This document shows positions 55,097 through 64,000 of a DNA stretch of 64,000 nt, one piece after another (position 1 is the stretch's first letter; each line of letters starts with the position of its first letter). The stretch is from an uncultured Paracoccaceae bacterium. GTDB taxonomy: Bacteria > Pseudomonadota > Alphaproteobacteria > Rhodobacterales > Rhodobacteraceae. Both the position numbers and the translations under genes were made by a program. Under the pieces are notes generated by a model. The model ran no database searches. It was not told the DNA's origin and saw only the letters and a program-made list of their open reading frames with translations. Location: contig CANKVU010000009.1 in NCBI GenBank assembly GCA_947487205.1, forward strand, positions 62,001 to 126,000, read 5' to 3'.

Positions 55097-56290
55097 ATGA
55101 ACATCCACGAATACCAGGCCAAGGCGCTGCTGCGCGATTACGGTGCCCCCGTCTCGGATGGCCGCGTCGTCACCCGCGCCGAGGAGGCCAAGACGGCGGC
55201 CGGTGAACTCGACGGACCGCTCTGGGTCGTGAAGGCGCAGATCCATGCCGGCGGACGCGGCAAGGGCTCGTTCAAGGAGGCCGATGCCGGCGAGAAGGGC
55301 GGCGTGCGCCTGGCCAAGTCCGTCGAGGAGGCCGCCGACGAGGCCCGCCGGATGCTGGGCCGCACGCTCGTGACTCACCAGACGGGCGAGGCCGGCAAGC
55401 AGGTCAACCGCATCTATTTCGAGGACGGCTCGGACATCGCGCGCGAACTCTACCTCGCGCTGCTCGTGGACCGGCAATCGAGCCGCATCTCCTTCGTGTG
55501 TTCCACCGAGGGCGGCATGGACATCGAGGAGGTCGCCGCCTCCACCCCCGACAAGATCCTGAGCTTCACCGTCGATCCGGCCACGGGCTACATGCCCTAT
55601 CACGGCCGCCGCGTCGCCTTCGCCCTGGGGCTCGAGGGCCCGGCGATGAAGCAATGCGTCAAGCTGATGGGCATCCTCTACCAGGCCTTCGTCGAGAAGG
55701 ACATGGAACAGCTGGAGATCAACCCGCTGATCGTCACCGAGAAGGGCGAGTTGAAGGTGCTCGACGCCAAGGTGGGCTTCGACGGCAACGCGCTCTACCG
55801 CCATCAGGACATCGCCAGCCTCCGCGACGAGACCGAGGAGGATTCCAAGGAATTGCAGGCCTCCAAATACGACCTGAACTACATCGCCCTCGACGGCGAG
55901 ATCGGCTGCATGGTCAACGGCGCGGGCCTCGCCATGGCGACGATGGACATCATCAAGCTGAAGGGGGCCGAGCCCGCCAACTTCCTCGACGTGGGCGGCG
56001 GCGCCACCAAGGAGAAGGTCACCGAGGCGTTCAAGATCATCACCTCGGACAAGAACGTGAAGGGCATCCTCGTCAACATCTTCGGCGGCATCATGCGCTG
56101 CGACGTGATCGCCGAGGGCGTCGTGGCCGCCGTCAAGGAGGTCGGCCTCGAAGTGCCGCTCGTCGTCCGGCTCGAGGGCACGAATGTCGAGAAGGGCAAG
56201 GAGATCATCGAGAGCTCCGAGCTCAACGTGATCGCGGCCGACGATCTGTCCGACGCGGCCGAGAAGATCGTGAAGGCGGTGAAGGGGTGA
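55097..56290 (+). CDS. sucC: succinate-CoA ligase (ADP-forming) beta subunit
   Basis: 397 residues. ATP-grasp N-terminal [22 protein letters not shown], nucleotide and Mg sites through [30 protein letters not shown], and the C-terminal ligase domain [22 protein letters not shown] with [15 protein letters not shown]. Makes ATP from succinyl-CoA together with SucD. Unlike the common sucC-sucD pair, 1.6 kb with two other genes separate them here. Confidence 0.97.
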   Translation: MNIHEYQAKALLRDYGAPVSDGRVVTRAEEAKTAAGELDGPLWVVKAQIHAGGRGKGSFKEADAGEKGGVRLAKSVEEAADEARRMLGRTLVTHQTGEAGKQVNRIYFEDGSDIARELYLALLVDRQSSRISFVCSTEGGMDIEEVAASTPDKILSFTVDPATGYMPYHGRRVAFALGLEGPAMKQCVKLMGILYQAFVEKDMEQLEINPLIVTEKGELKVLDAKVGFDGNALYRHQDIASLRDETEEDSKELQASKYDLNYIALDGEIGCMVNGAGLAMATMDIIKLKGAEPANFLDVGGGATKEKVTEAFKIITSDKNVKGILVNIFGGIMRCDVIAEGVVAAVKEVGLEVPLVVRLEGTNVEKGKEIIESSELNVIAADDLSDAAEKIVKAVKG

Positions 56291-56396
56291 GATCCGCCGC
56301 CGATACCGGGCCGGGACAGGGCCGCGCGCATCCGGTGCCGCGCGGTCGCGGGCGTGCTCGCCCGCGCCGGCACGCGGCCCCGGTTCGGGGCGGCCG

Positions 56397-57413
56397 GTGA
56401 CGCTTGCCGACGACATGATCGGCGGTCAGCGGACCGTCTACGAGACGCGCGTCGGCGCGCATGTCGAACCCGGCGCGCCCTATGCGCTGGCCGACTTTCC
56501 CGATCACCGCAACCTCGGCGACAGCGCGATCTATGCCGGGCAGATGCGCTTCTTCGACGAGGTCGCCCGGACGCGGCCCGATTACGTCTGCTCCTGGGCG
56601 ACATACCGCAAGGACGTGGCCCGGTTCTGCCCCGAAGGGACGATCTTCCTCCACGGGGGCGGCAATTTCGGGGACATCTGGCCGATGCACCAGAAGTTGC
56701 GGCTCGACATCATCGAGCGCCATGCGGGGCGCAAGATCGTGCAGCTGCCGCAATCGATCCATTTCGACGACCCGGCCCTGATCAGCCGCACGGCGCGCGC
56801 GATCGGGCGCGCCACGGACTTCACGCTGTTCGTGCGCGACCAGCACAGCTTCGATTTCGCGCGGAGGCATTTCGACTGCGCCGTCGAGCTGGCCCCCGAC
56901 GGGGCCTACAACCTGCAGGAGCACAAGCCCGCCCCGGCCGAAGAGGACGTGCGGGTCCTGCTCCGGACGGACAAGGAGCTGGGGCGCGAGGACCTGCGCG
57001 CCGCGGCCGCCGAGCTCGGCCCGCCCTGCGACTGGCCGCGCGAGGGACGGTGGCGCCGGCCCGTCGTCGCCCGCCTCGTCGAACGCTACGCCGCGCCCCG
57101 GATGCGCGGCTCCCGGTCGATCATGCGCCACCGAGAGCGGCTTTTCCGCACCCTGTCCGAGGCGCGTCTGGCGACGGCCTTCGACCTTCTGTCGCGGGGG
57201 CGCGTGATCGTCAGCGACCGGCTCCATGCCCACATCCTGAGCTCGATCCTGCGCCGTCCCCATGTCTGCCTGAACAACAGCTACGACAAGACGGCCCGCT
57301 ACATCGACACCTGGGGCGACGACGGGCTCGCCCGCACCGTCGCCTCCGTCGAGGACCTGCGCCGCCAGGTCGCGGATCTCGGCGGGGCCGGCCGGGGCGG
57401 GCGGACGGCATGA
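56397..57413 (+). CDS. polysaccharide pyruvyl transferase family protein
   Basis: 338 residues from a GTG. PF04230-type features: [92 protein letters not shown] and, near the end, [30 protein letters not shown]. Such enzymes put pyruvyl ketals on exopolysaccharide sugars. It lies between sucC and sucD, apparently in their transcript. No other polysaccharide genes are nearby, so a later insertion into the suc operon is likely. Confidence 0.85.
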   Translation: MTLADDMIGGQRTVYETRVGAHVEPGAPYALADFPDHRNLGDSAIYAGQMRFFDEVARTRPDYVCSWATYRKDVARFCPEGTIFLHGGGNFGDIWPMHQKLRLDIIERHAGRKIVQLPQSIHFDDPALISRTARAIGRATDFTLFVRDQHSFDFARRHFDCAVELAPDGAYNLQEHKPAPAEEDVRVLLRTDKELGREDLRAAAAELGPPCDWPREGRWRRPVVARLVERYAAPRMRGSRSIMRHRERLFRTLSEARLATAFDLLSRGRVIVSDRLHAHILSSILRRPHVCLNNSYDKTARYIDTWGDDGLARTVASVEDLRRQVADLGGAGRGGRTA

Positions 57414-57585
57414 CGCCGCGCGGGACGCCTCGAAGGGGGGAGCGCCCCCCGGGCCGCCCGCGCCCGCCGGGGGGAGCCGCCGCCGCGCCGCCGCGCGGGG
57501 CCCCCACCCCCGGCCCGGCCGCGATCCGACCCGCCCCGGTCAGGGCGGCGCGGCCCTCACCCCCCGATGCCCAAGGAGCCACGGC

Positions 57586-57882
57586 ATGACCCGACCCGCC
57601 ACCGACGCCGCCCCGCTGATCATCGGCGCCGCCCTCATCGGAGGGGGCCTGCTGCTGCGGCAATGGCAGCCCGCCCTCCTGTCGCTCCCCGAGCGCCCCG
57701 TGGGGCCCCGTCGCGACCGCGGCGCGCGGCGCGTGGCCCGCCAGGCCCGGGACGGCATCGCCCGGTTCCTGCCGGGCAACCTCACCGGCTCCATCGGCCG
57801 GACGCTTCTCATCATGGGCGCGGGGCTGATCCTCGTCCGCCTGTTCGACGCGGTCGTGGAGGATGGCGAAGAGCTGTTCTGA
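57586..57882 (+). CDS. small two-span membrane protein
   Basis: 98 residues with membrane segments at about 10-25 (PLIIGAALIGGGLLL) and 70-88 (IGRTLLIMGAGLILVRLF), separated by an Arg-rich loop (RPVGPRRDRGARRVARQARDG). AAGGAG lies 8 bases before the ATG. No family recognised. The 170 bases before it (57414-57585) are an extremely G+C-rich, low-complexity spacer in which no gene is seen. Confidence 0.6.
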   Translation: MTRPATDAAPLIIGAALIGGGLLLRQWQPALLSLPERPVGPRRDRGARRVARQARDGIARFLPGNLTGSIGRTLLIMGAGLILVRLFDAVVEDGEELF

Positions 57883-57915
57883 CGACCCCCATTTGCCAGA
57901 CCGAAGGAGCCATGG

Positions 57916-58797
57916 ATGGCCATTCTCGTCGACAAGGACACACGCGTGATCTGCCAGGGCTTCACCGGCAGCCAGGGAACGTTCCACTCCGAACAGGCGA
58001 TCGCCTACGGGACGCAGATGGTGGGCGGCGTGACGCCCGGCAAGGGCGGCCAGACGCACCTTGACCTGCCCGTGTTCGACAGCTGCCACGCCGCGGTGGA
58101 GAAGACCGGCGCCAATGCCTCGGTCATCTACGTGCCGCCGCCCTTCGCCGCCGATTCGATCCTCGAGGCGATCGACGCCGAGATCCCGCTCGTCGTCTGC
58201 ATCACCGAAGGGATCCCGGTCCTCGACATGATGAAGGTCAAGCGCGCGCTCGACGGGTCGAAGACCACGCTCATCGGCCCGAACTGCCCCGGCGTCATCA
58301 CGCCCGATGCCTGCAAGATCGGCATCATGCCCGGCCACATCCACAAGCGCGGCAAGGTCGGCGTGGTCTCCCGCTCGGGCACGCTCACCTACGAGGCGGT
58401 GAAGCAGACCACGGACGTGGGGCTGGGACAATCCACCTGCGTCGGGATCGGCGGCGACCCGATCAAGGGCACCGAGCATATCGACGTGCTGGAGATGTTC
58501 CTGGCCGACGAGGAGACCCAGGCGATCATCATGATCGGCGAGATCGGCGGCCAGGCCGAGGAGGACGCGGCGCAGTTCCTCGCCGACGAGCGCAAGGCCG
58601 GCCGGTGGAAGCCCACGGCGGGCTTCATCGCGGGACGCACCGCGCCTCCGGGCCGGCGCATGGGCCATGCGGGCGCGATCGTCGCCGGCGGCAAGGGCGG
58701 CGCCGACGACAAGATCGCCGCCATGGAAGAAGCCGGCATCACCGTCGCCGACAGCCCCGCGGGGCTGGGCGAGGCGGTGCTGAAGGCGATCGGCTGA
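57916..58797 (+). CDS. sucD: succinate-CoA ligase (ADP-forming) alpha subunit
   Basis: 293 residues. CoA-binding domain [84 protein letters not shown], and the phosphohistidine in [20 protein letters not shown] (His251). AAGGAG lies 8 bases before the ATG. Partner of SucC. Confidence 0.97.
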   Translation: MAILVDKDTRVICQGFTGSQGTFHSEQAIAYGTQMVGGVTPGKGGQTHLDLPVFDSCHAAVEKTGANASVIYVPPPFAADSILEAIDAEIPLVVCITEGIPVLDMMKVKRALDGSKTTLIGPNCPGVITPDACKIGIMPGHIHKRGKVGVVSRSGTLTYEAVKQTTDVGLGQSTCVGIGGDPIKGTEHIDVLEMFLADEETQAIIMIGEIGGQAEEDAAQFLADERKAGRWKPTAGFIAGRTAPPGRRMGHAGAIVAGGKGGADDKIAAMEEAGITVADSPAGLGEAVLKAIG

Positions 58798-58806
58798 TAC
58801 CACCCC

Positions 58807-58827
58807 GGGCCGGCCCTGCGCCGGCCC
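58807..58827 (+). terminator. hairpin between sucD and the DUF805 gene
   Basis: GGGCCGGC, five-base loop, GCCGGCCC: a perfect 8-bp stem 10 bases after the sucD stop, without a T-run. It may attenuate transcription into sucA or only stabilise the sucCD message. Confidence 0.35.
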
Positions 58828-58910
58828 CCTGTTCCTGGCGGGGCGATGGACGCAACGGACGACACCGAGGGACGAGGGAGGCCGGGGCGACATCCCCGGG
58901 CGGGGCGGCG

Positions 58911-59435
58911 ATGACCTTCTCCCGCGCCGTCCGCACCTGCCTGGCGCGCTACGCGACCTTTCGCGGGCGGGCCAGCCGCGCGGAATACTGGTGGTTCGTC
59001 CTGTTCGTCCTCCTGGGCAGCGTCGCGACATCGCTGGTCGACCAGGTGCTCTTCGGCCTGCCCGCGGTCGATCCCGTCGATCCGGCCAGCCACCCGACCG
59101 GGCCGGTCGAGGGACTGTTCGGCCTTGCCATGCTGATCCCGCTGCTGTCCGCCGGCTGGCGGCGGATGCACGATACCGGGCGCTCGGGGATCCTGCTCTT
59201 CTATCCGGTGATCGTGATGATCGGGATCTCCACCTTCGCCGGCCTGATGGGCGGCTTCGCGCCGCTGCTCGACGGGAATTTCGGCGCGCTGTTCGCGGGC
59301 GGCGCCGGCCTCGTGATCGCGTTGGCGCTATTCGTGCTTTTCCTTTCCCCGCTCGTGGTTATCTGGTGGCTGGCCAGCCCCTCCGAGCCCGGGCCGAACA
59401 CCCACGGTCCCAACCCCCATGAGGTGACATCATGA
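58911..59435 (+). CDS. DUF805 membrane protein
   Basis: 174 residues. The DUF805 pattern is RYATFRGRASRAEYWWFVLFVLLGSV, LLSAGWRRMHDTGRSGILLFYPVIVMIG and a last helix followed by PGPNTHGPNPHE, the typical P-x-x-x-x-N-x-x-G-P-x-P tail. About four membrane helices. The stop overlaps the sucA ATG, so translation of sucA is coupled to it. Function unknown. Confidence 0.88.
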   Translation: MTFSRAVRTCLARYATFRGRASRAEYWWFVLFVLLGSVATSLVDQVLFGLPAVDPVDPASHPTGPVEGLFGLAMLIPLLSAGWRRMHDTGRSGILLFYPVIVMIGISTFAGLMGGFAPLLDGNFGALFAGGAGLVIALALFVLFLSPLVVIWWLASPSEPGPNTHGPNPHEVTS

Positions 59436-62392
59436 CCGATCAGTCCCGCAACGACGTGTTCCGCGCCTCGAGCTTCATGGGCGGGCAGAACGCGGCCTAT
59501 CTCGAACAGCTCCATGCCCGCTACGCCGAGGACCCGGAGGCGGTGGAACAGAGCTGGCGCGACTTCTTCGAGCAGCTCGAGGGCGAGGGCGATCCGAAGG
59601 CCGAGGCCGCCGGCCCGTCCTGGGCGCGCAAGGACTGGCCGCCGCAGCCCAACGACGAGCTGACCGCCGCGCTCGACGGGCAATGGCCCGCCGGGCCGGA
59701 GGCCGACGGGGGGCAGATCGCGCAGAAGATCACCGACAAGGCCGCGGCCTCCGGCAAGGCCGCCATCACCGAGCAGATCCGCCACGCGGTGCTCGATTCT
59801 GTGCGCGCGCTGATGCTGATCCGGGCCTACCGGATCCGCGGCCACCTCAATGCCGACCTGGACCCGCTGGGCCTGCGCGAGAAGAGCTACCAGGCGGAGC
59901 TGGACTACAAGTCCTACGGCTTCGACGAGAGCGACCTCGATCGCAAGATCTTCATCGACAACGTCCTGGGGCTGGAGGTCGCCTCCCTGCGGGAGATCCT
60001 GGACCTGGTGAAGCGCACCTATTGCGGCACCTTCGCGCTCCAGTACATGCATATCTCCGACCCCGAACAGGCCGCCTGGCTGAAGGAGCGGATCGAGGGC
60101 TACGGCAAGGAGGTGAAGTTCACCGAGCAGGGCCGGCGCGCGATCCTCAACAAGCTGGTGGAGGCGGAGGGGTTCGAGAAGTTCCTCCATGTCAAGTACA
60201 TGGGCACGAAGCGTTTCGGCCTCGACGGTGGCGAGGCGCTGATCCCCGCGATGGAGCAGATCATCAAGCGCGGCGGCGCGCTCGGCGTGAAGGACATCGT
60301 CATCGGCATGCCCCACCGCGGCCGACTGTCGATCCTGGCCAACGTGATGGGCAAGCCCTATCGGGCGATCTTCCACGAATTCCAGGGCGGCAGCTTCAAG
60401 CCCGACGACGTGGAAGGCTCGGGCGACGTGAAATATCACCTCGGCGCCTCCTCCGACCGGGAGTTCGACGGCAACAACGTCCACCTGTCGCTGACCGCGA
60501 ACCCCTCGCACCTGGAGGCCGTGAACCCGGTCGTGCTCGGCAAGGCGCGCGCCAAGCAGGACCAGCTCGGCGACACCGACCGCGACGAGGTGCTGCCCAT
60601 CCTGCTGCACGGCGACGCGGCCTTCGCCGGCCAGGGCGTGGTGGCCGAATGCTTCCAGCTGTCGGGCATCCGCGGCCACCGCACGGGCGGCACGATCCAC
60701 ATCGTCGTCAACAACCAGATCGGCTTCACCACGACGCCGGCCTTCTCGCGCACCTCGCCCTATCCGACCGACATCGCGCTGACGGTCGAGGCGCCGATCT
60801 TCCACGTCAACGGCGACGATCCGGAGGCGGTCGTCCATGCCGCCAAGGTCGCCACCGAGTTCCGGCAGAAGTTCCGCAAGGACGTGGTCATCGACATGAT
60901 CTGCTACCGGCGGTTCGGGCATAACGAGGGCGACGAGCCCATGTTCACGAACCCGGCCATGTACAAGGTCATCAAGCAGAAGAAGACCACGCTCAGCGTC
61001 TATTCCGAGCGGCTCTCGAAGGAGGGGCTGATCCCCGAGGGCGAGATCGAGGACGCCAAGTCCGAGTTCCAGAACCGCCTGAGCGAGGAGTTCGACGCCG
61101 GCAAGGATTACAAGCCCAACAAGGCCGACTGGCTGGACGGACGCTGGGCGCATCTCAACCGCCAGGGCGACAAGTACCAACGCGGCAAGACGGCGATCGA
61201 GAAGCAGACCTTCGAGGAGATCGGGACGGCGCTGACCACCGCGCCCGAGGGCTTCAACCTGCACCGCACCGTGGGCCGCCTGCTCGACGCCAAGAAGCAG
61301 ATGTTCGAGACCGGCGAAGGGTTCGACTGGGCCACGGCCGAGGCGGTGGCCTTCGGCTCGCTCCTGCTCGAAGGTTACCCGGTGCGCCTGTCGGGGCAGG
61401 ATTCGGGCCGCGGCACCTTCTCCCAGCGCCATTCCGCGATCGTCGACCAGGAATCGGAGCAGCGATACTATCCGCTGAACCACATCCGCGACGGGCAGAG
61501 CCAGTACGAGGTCATCGACTCGATGCTGTCGGAATACGCGGTGCTGGGCTTCGAATACGGCTATTCCCTGTCCGAGCCCAACGCGCTGACGCTGTGGGAG
61601 GCGCAGTTCGGCGACTTCGCCAATGGCGGACAGATCGTCTTCGACCAGTTCATCAGCTCGGGCGAATCGAAGTGGCTACGGATGTCGGGCCTCGTCTGCC
61701 TGCTGCCCCATGGCTACGAGGGCCAGGGGCCGGAGCATTCCTCGGCCCGGCTGGAACGCTTCCTGCAGCAATGCGGTCAGGACAACTGGATCGTGGCGAA
61801 CTGCACCACGCCCGCCAACTATTTCCACATCCTGCGCCGGCAGCTGCACCGCTCGTTCCGCAAGCCGCTGATCCTCATGACGCCGAAATCGCTCCTGCGC
61901 CACAAGCTCGCCGTCTCGAAGGCCGAACACTTCCTGGACGGATCGTCGTTCCACCGGGTGCTGTGGGACGACGCCGAGATGGGCCAGTCGGACCTGGAGC
62001 TGAAGCCCGACGAGGAGATCAAGCGCGTCGTCCTGTGCTCGGGCAAGGTCTATTACGACCTTCTGGAGCAGCGCGACGCCGAGGGGCTCGACGACGTCTA
62101 CCTCATGCGGCTGGAGCAGTTCTATCCGTTCCCGGCCCATTCGATGGTCAAGGAACTGCAGCGCTTCAAGCAGGCGAAGATGATCTGGTGCCAGGAAGAG
62201 CCCAAGAACCAGGGCGCCTGGACCTTCGTTGAACCCAACATCGAATGGGTCCTGACCCGGATCAAGGCCGACCACACCCGCCCCGAGTTCAAGGGGCGGC
62301 CGGCCATGGCCTCCCCGGCCACGGGGCTGGCCTCGACGCACAAGGCACAACAGGCGGCGCTGGTGAACGCGGCGCTGGGAATCGAAGGATAA
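59432..62392 (+). CDS. sucA: 2-oxoglutarate dehydrogenase E1 component
   Basis: 986 residues, thiamine diphosphate enzyme. N-terminal [33 protein letters not shown] (E2-binding tail), [45 protein letters not shown] (ThDP site), [11 protein letters not shown], and the C-terminal transketolase domain [20 protein letters not shown] with EEPKNQGAW. Decarboxylates 2-oxoglutarate and passes succinyl to the SucB lipoyl arms. Starts by ATGA overlap with the DUF805 gene. Confidence 0.97.
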   Translation: MTDQSRNDVFRASSFMGGQNAAYLEQLHARYAEDPEAVEQSWRDFFEQLEGEGDPKAEAAGPSWARKDWPPQPNDELTAALDGQWPAGPEADGGQIAQKITDKAAASGKAAITEQIRHAVLDSVRALMLIRAYRIRGHLNADLDPLGLREKSYQAELDYKSYGFDESDLDRKIFIDNVLGLEVASLREILDLVKRTYCGTFALQYMHISDPEQAAWLKERIEGYGKEVKFTEQGRRAILNKLVEAEGFEKFLHVKYMGTKRFGLDGGEALIPAMEQIIKRGGALGVKDIVIGMPHRGRLSILANVMGKPYRAIFHEFQGGSFKPDDVEGSGDVKYHLGASSDREFDGNNVHLSLTANPSHLEAVNPVVLGKARAKQDQLGDTDRDEVLPILLHGDAAFAGQGVVAECFQLSGIRGHRTGGTIHIVVNNQIGFTTTPAFSRTSPYPTDIALTVEAPIFHVNGDDPEAVVHAAKVATEFRQKFRKDVVIDMICYRRFGHNEGDEPMFTNPAMYKVIKQKKTTLSVYSERLSKEGLIPEGEIEDAKSEFQNRLSEEFDAGKDYKPNKADWLDGRWAHLNRQGDKYQRGKTAIEKQTFEEIGTALTTAPEGFNLHRTVGRLLDAKKQMFETGEGFDWATAEAVAFGSLLLEGYPVRLSGQDSGRGTFSQRHSAIVDQESEQRYYPLNHIRDGQSQYEVIDSMLSEYAVLGFEYGYSLSEPNALTLWEAQFGDFANGGQIVFDQFISSGESKWLRMSGLVCLLPHGYEGQGPEHSSARLERFLQQCGQDNWIVANCTTPANYFHILRRQLHRSFRKPLILMTPKSLLRHKLAVSKAEHFLDGSSFHRVLWDDAEMGQSDLELKPDEEIKRVVLCSGKVYYDLLEQRDAEGLDDVYLMRLEQFYPFPAHSMVKELQRFKQAKMIWCQEEPKNQGAWTFVEPNIEWVLTRIKADHTRPEFKGRPAMASPATGLASTHKAQQAALVNAALGIEG

Positions 62393-62397
62393 GACCA

Positions 62398-64000
62398 ATG
62401 ACCGAAGTCCGCGTCCCCACCCTGGGCGAAAGCGTCTCCGAGGCGACCATCGCCACCTGGTTCAAGAAGCCCGGCGACCGGGTCGAGGCCGACGAGATGC
62501 TCTGCGAGCTCGAGACCGACAAGGTGACGGTGGAGGTTCCCTCGCCCGCATCCGGCACGCTCGACGAGATCGTGGCGCAGGAAGGCGAGACGGTGGGCGT
62601 CGACGCGCTCCTCGCCCATATCGCCGAGGCCGGCAATGCCGGCCCGGAGACGACCCGTCCCCGCCGCGACGAGGACAAGCAGGGCGGCTATTCCGGCGCC
62701 GATACCGACAAGGGCGACCGGAAGAGCGCGGAGAAGGCCGACGACGACGGGAAAGACGAAAAGACGAAGACCCCCGCCGACGGCGGATCGGGCGGGGAGA
62801 TCGAGGTCAAGGTGCCGACCCTGGGCGAAAGCGTCTCCGAGGCAACGATCGCGACCTGGTTCAAGAAGGAAGGAGACACGGTCGAGGCCGACGAGATGCT
62901 GGCCGAACTCGAAACCGACAAGGTGTCCGTCGAGGTTCCGGCGCCCTCCGCAGGGACGCTGTCGAAGATCCTCAAGCAGGAGGGAGAGACGGTCGAGGCC
63001 GGCGGCGTGCTCGCGATGATGTCCGAGGGCGCGGGCGGTGGCGAGGCGCCGCGATCCTCGGAGGACGAGGCGTCCTCCGAGGCGGGCTCCGAAAAGGCAT
63101 CCGGCAAGGACCGCCAGGGGTCCGACGCCCCGTCGGCCAAGAAGATGATGGAGGAGAAGGGCCTTTCCGAGAGCGATGTCGAGGGCACCGGCAAGGACGG
63201 CCGCATCATGAAGGAGGACGTGCTCAAGGCGCTGGAACAGGGCGGATCGGGCGCCAAGGCCGACGCCCCGAAATCCGAGGCGCCCAAGCGCGCCCCCTCG
63301 CCCGCACAGGACGCCGACCGCGAGGAGCGGGTCAAGATGACCCGCCTGCGCCAGACCATCGCCAAGCGCCTGAAGGACGCGCAGAACACCGCCGCGATGC
63401 TGACCACCTACAACGAGGTGGACATGACCGAGGTCATGGGCCTGCGGAACGAGTACAAGGAACTCTTCGAGAAGAAGCACGGCGTGCGGCTGGGCTTCAT
63501 GTCCTTCTTCACCAAGGCGTGCTGCCACGCCCTGAAGGAGGTGCCCGAGGTCAATGCCGAGATCGACGGGACCGAGGTCGTCTACAAGAACTTCGTCCAT
63601 ATGGGCATCGCCACGGGCACGCCGCAGGGCCTTGTCGTTCCGGTGATCCGGGACGCGGATTCGATGGGCTTCGCGGCGATCGAGAAGGCGATCAACGAGA
63701 AGGGCAAGAAGGCGCGCGACGGCAAGCTCTCCATGCAGGAGATGCAGGGCGGGACCTTCACCATCTCGAACGGCGGCGTCTACGGCTCGCTCATGTCCTC
63801 GCCGATCCTGAACCCGCCGCAATCGGGCATCCTCGGCATGCACAAGATCCAGCAGCGGCCGATGGTCGTGGACGGGCAGATCGTGGCGCGGCCGATGATG
63901 TACCTCGCGCTGAGCTACGACCACCGCATCGTCGACGGCAAGGGCGCGGTGACCTTTCTCGTGCGCGTCAAGGAGGCGCTGGAGGATCCCCGGCGCCTGC
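62398..64000 (+). CDS. sucB: dihydrolipoyl succinyltransferase (E2), start to near the end
   Basis: The right window edge cuts the gene; 534 codons are visible. Two lipoyl domains are present: residues 1-77 with the lipoyl Lys42 and about 135-210 with Lys175, both in ELETDKV[TS]VEV. Charged linkers follow each. An E3-binding domain lies at about 240-280 ([34 protein letters not shown]). The catalytic domain from about 315 ends with [11 protein letters not shown] (His509, Asp513). It starts 5 bases after sucA and forms the core of the complex with SucA and dihydrolipoamide dehydrogenase. Confidence 0.96.
   Translation, partial: MTEVRVPTLGESVSEATIATWFKKPGDRVEADEMLCELETDKVTVEVPSPASGTLDEIVAQEGETVGVDALLAHIAEAGNAGPETTRPRRDEDKQGGYSGADTDKGDRKSAEKADDDGKDEKTKTPADGGSGGEIEVKVPTLGESVSEATIATWFKKEGDTVEADEMLAELETDKVSVEVPAPSAGTLSKILKQEGETVEAGGVLAMMSEGAGGGEAPRSSEDEASSEAGSEKASGKDRQGSDAPSAKKMMEEKGLSESDVEGTGKDGRIMKEDVLKALEQGGSGAKADAPKSEAPKRAPSPAQDADREERVKMTRLRQTIAKRLKDAQNTAAMLTTYNEVDMTEVMGLRNEYKELFEKKHGVRLGFMSFFTKACCHALKEVPEVNAEIDGTEVVYKNFVHMGIATGTPQGLVVPVIRDADSMGFAAIEKAINEKGKKARDGKLSMQEMQGGTFTISNGGVYGSLMSSPILNPPQSGILGMHKIQQRPMVVDGQIVARPMMYLALSYDHRIVDGKGAVTFLVRVKEALEDPRRL

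Noticed and set aside
57414-57585. Proline/arginine-rich coding potential in the spacer before the small membrane protein
   Set aside because: Pure G/C low-complexity sequence gives open frames in all phases; no start with a ribosome-binding site and no recognisable motif.

Overview
The window is very G+C-rich DNA from an alphaproteobacterium, most likely a member of the Rhodobacteraceae/Roseobacter group. The pointers are the ethylmalonyl-CoA pathway genes (ccr, ecm, mch, mcl2) sitting beside sdh, the sucC...sucD-sucA-sucB block, a LuxI/LuxR pair whose luxI has the roseobacter type of sequence, an HvrA-type H-NS protein, and a tad pilus cluster with the Rhodobacteraceae companion ATPase. No rRNA or tRNA genes, insertion sequences, prophage genes or CRISPR arrays were seen. 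Coding density is high, and nearly all boundaries are overlaps or short gaps.

Layout. 1-5.0 kb: end of dprA, topA, a small decayed gene, and the scoAB CoA-transferase. 5.0-15.5 kb: a lytic transglycosylase, then a tad (Flp pilus) locus that is visibly falling apart. The pilin, secretin, OmpA-like, TadB, TadC and TadD genes are open. cpaB is frameshifted, cpaE and the first two thirds of cpaF are gone, the prepilin peptidase has lost a catalytic Asp and carries an amber codon, and the AAA ATPase has three frameshifts and no Walker A lysine. 15.5-28.9 kb: housekeeping genes (gshB, yraN, rsmI, an LpoA-like lipoprotein, glnD, murJ, an inactive-looking rhomboid, trpS, a branched-chain aminotransferase, a universal stress protein, a DUF1624 membrane protein, nfu, tsaB, rimI). 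29-34.9 kb: a BMP-type nucleoside ABC importer with purine nucleoside phosphorylase. 35-39.8 kb: a TauE-like exporter with a TIGR02186 protein, a RecD-like helicase, luxI, luxR and a small companion ORF.

40-64 kb is a central-carbon region. ccr, an acyltransferase and ecm are followed by an H-NS protein and then the minus-strand sdhCDA-(lipoprotein)-sdhB operon. Upstream of sdh lies mcl2-nnrU-DUF1737-mch. Next come a TauE protein, a Ser/Gly-rich PRC-barrel protein, mdh, sucC, a polysaccharide pyruvyl transferase, a small membrane protein, sucD, a DUF805 protein, sucA and the start of sucB (cut by the window edge). Together these genes run most of the TCA cycle from 2-oxoglutarate to oxaloacetate. 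They also supply much of the ethylmalonyl-CoA route, which turns acetyl-CoA into glyoxylate and C4 acids in bacteria without isocitrate lyase.

The two most interesting signals are (a) the stepwise decay of the tad locus and (b) a shared control element of paired GATC-centred palindromes exactly 21 bp apart, upstream of both sdhC and sucC. A third, weaker signal is a GCAACATT-containing inverted repeat upstream of both ccr and ecm.
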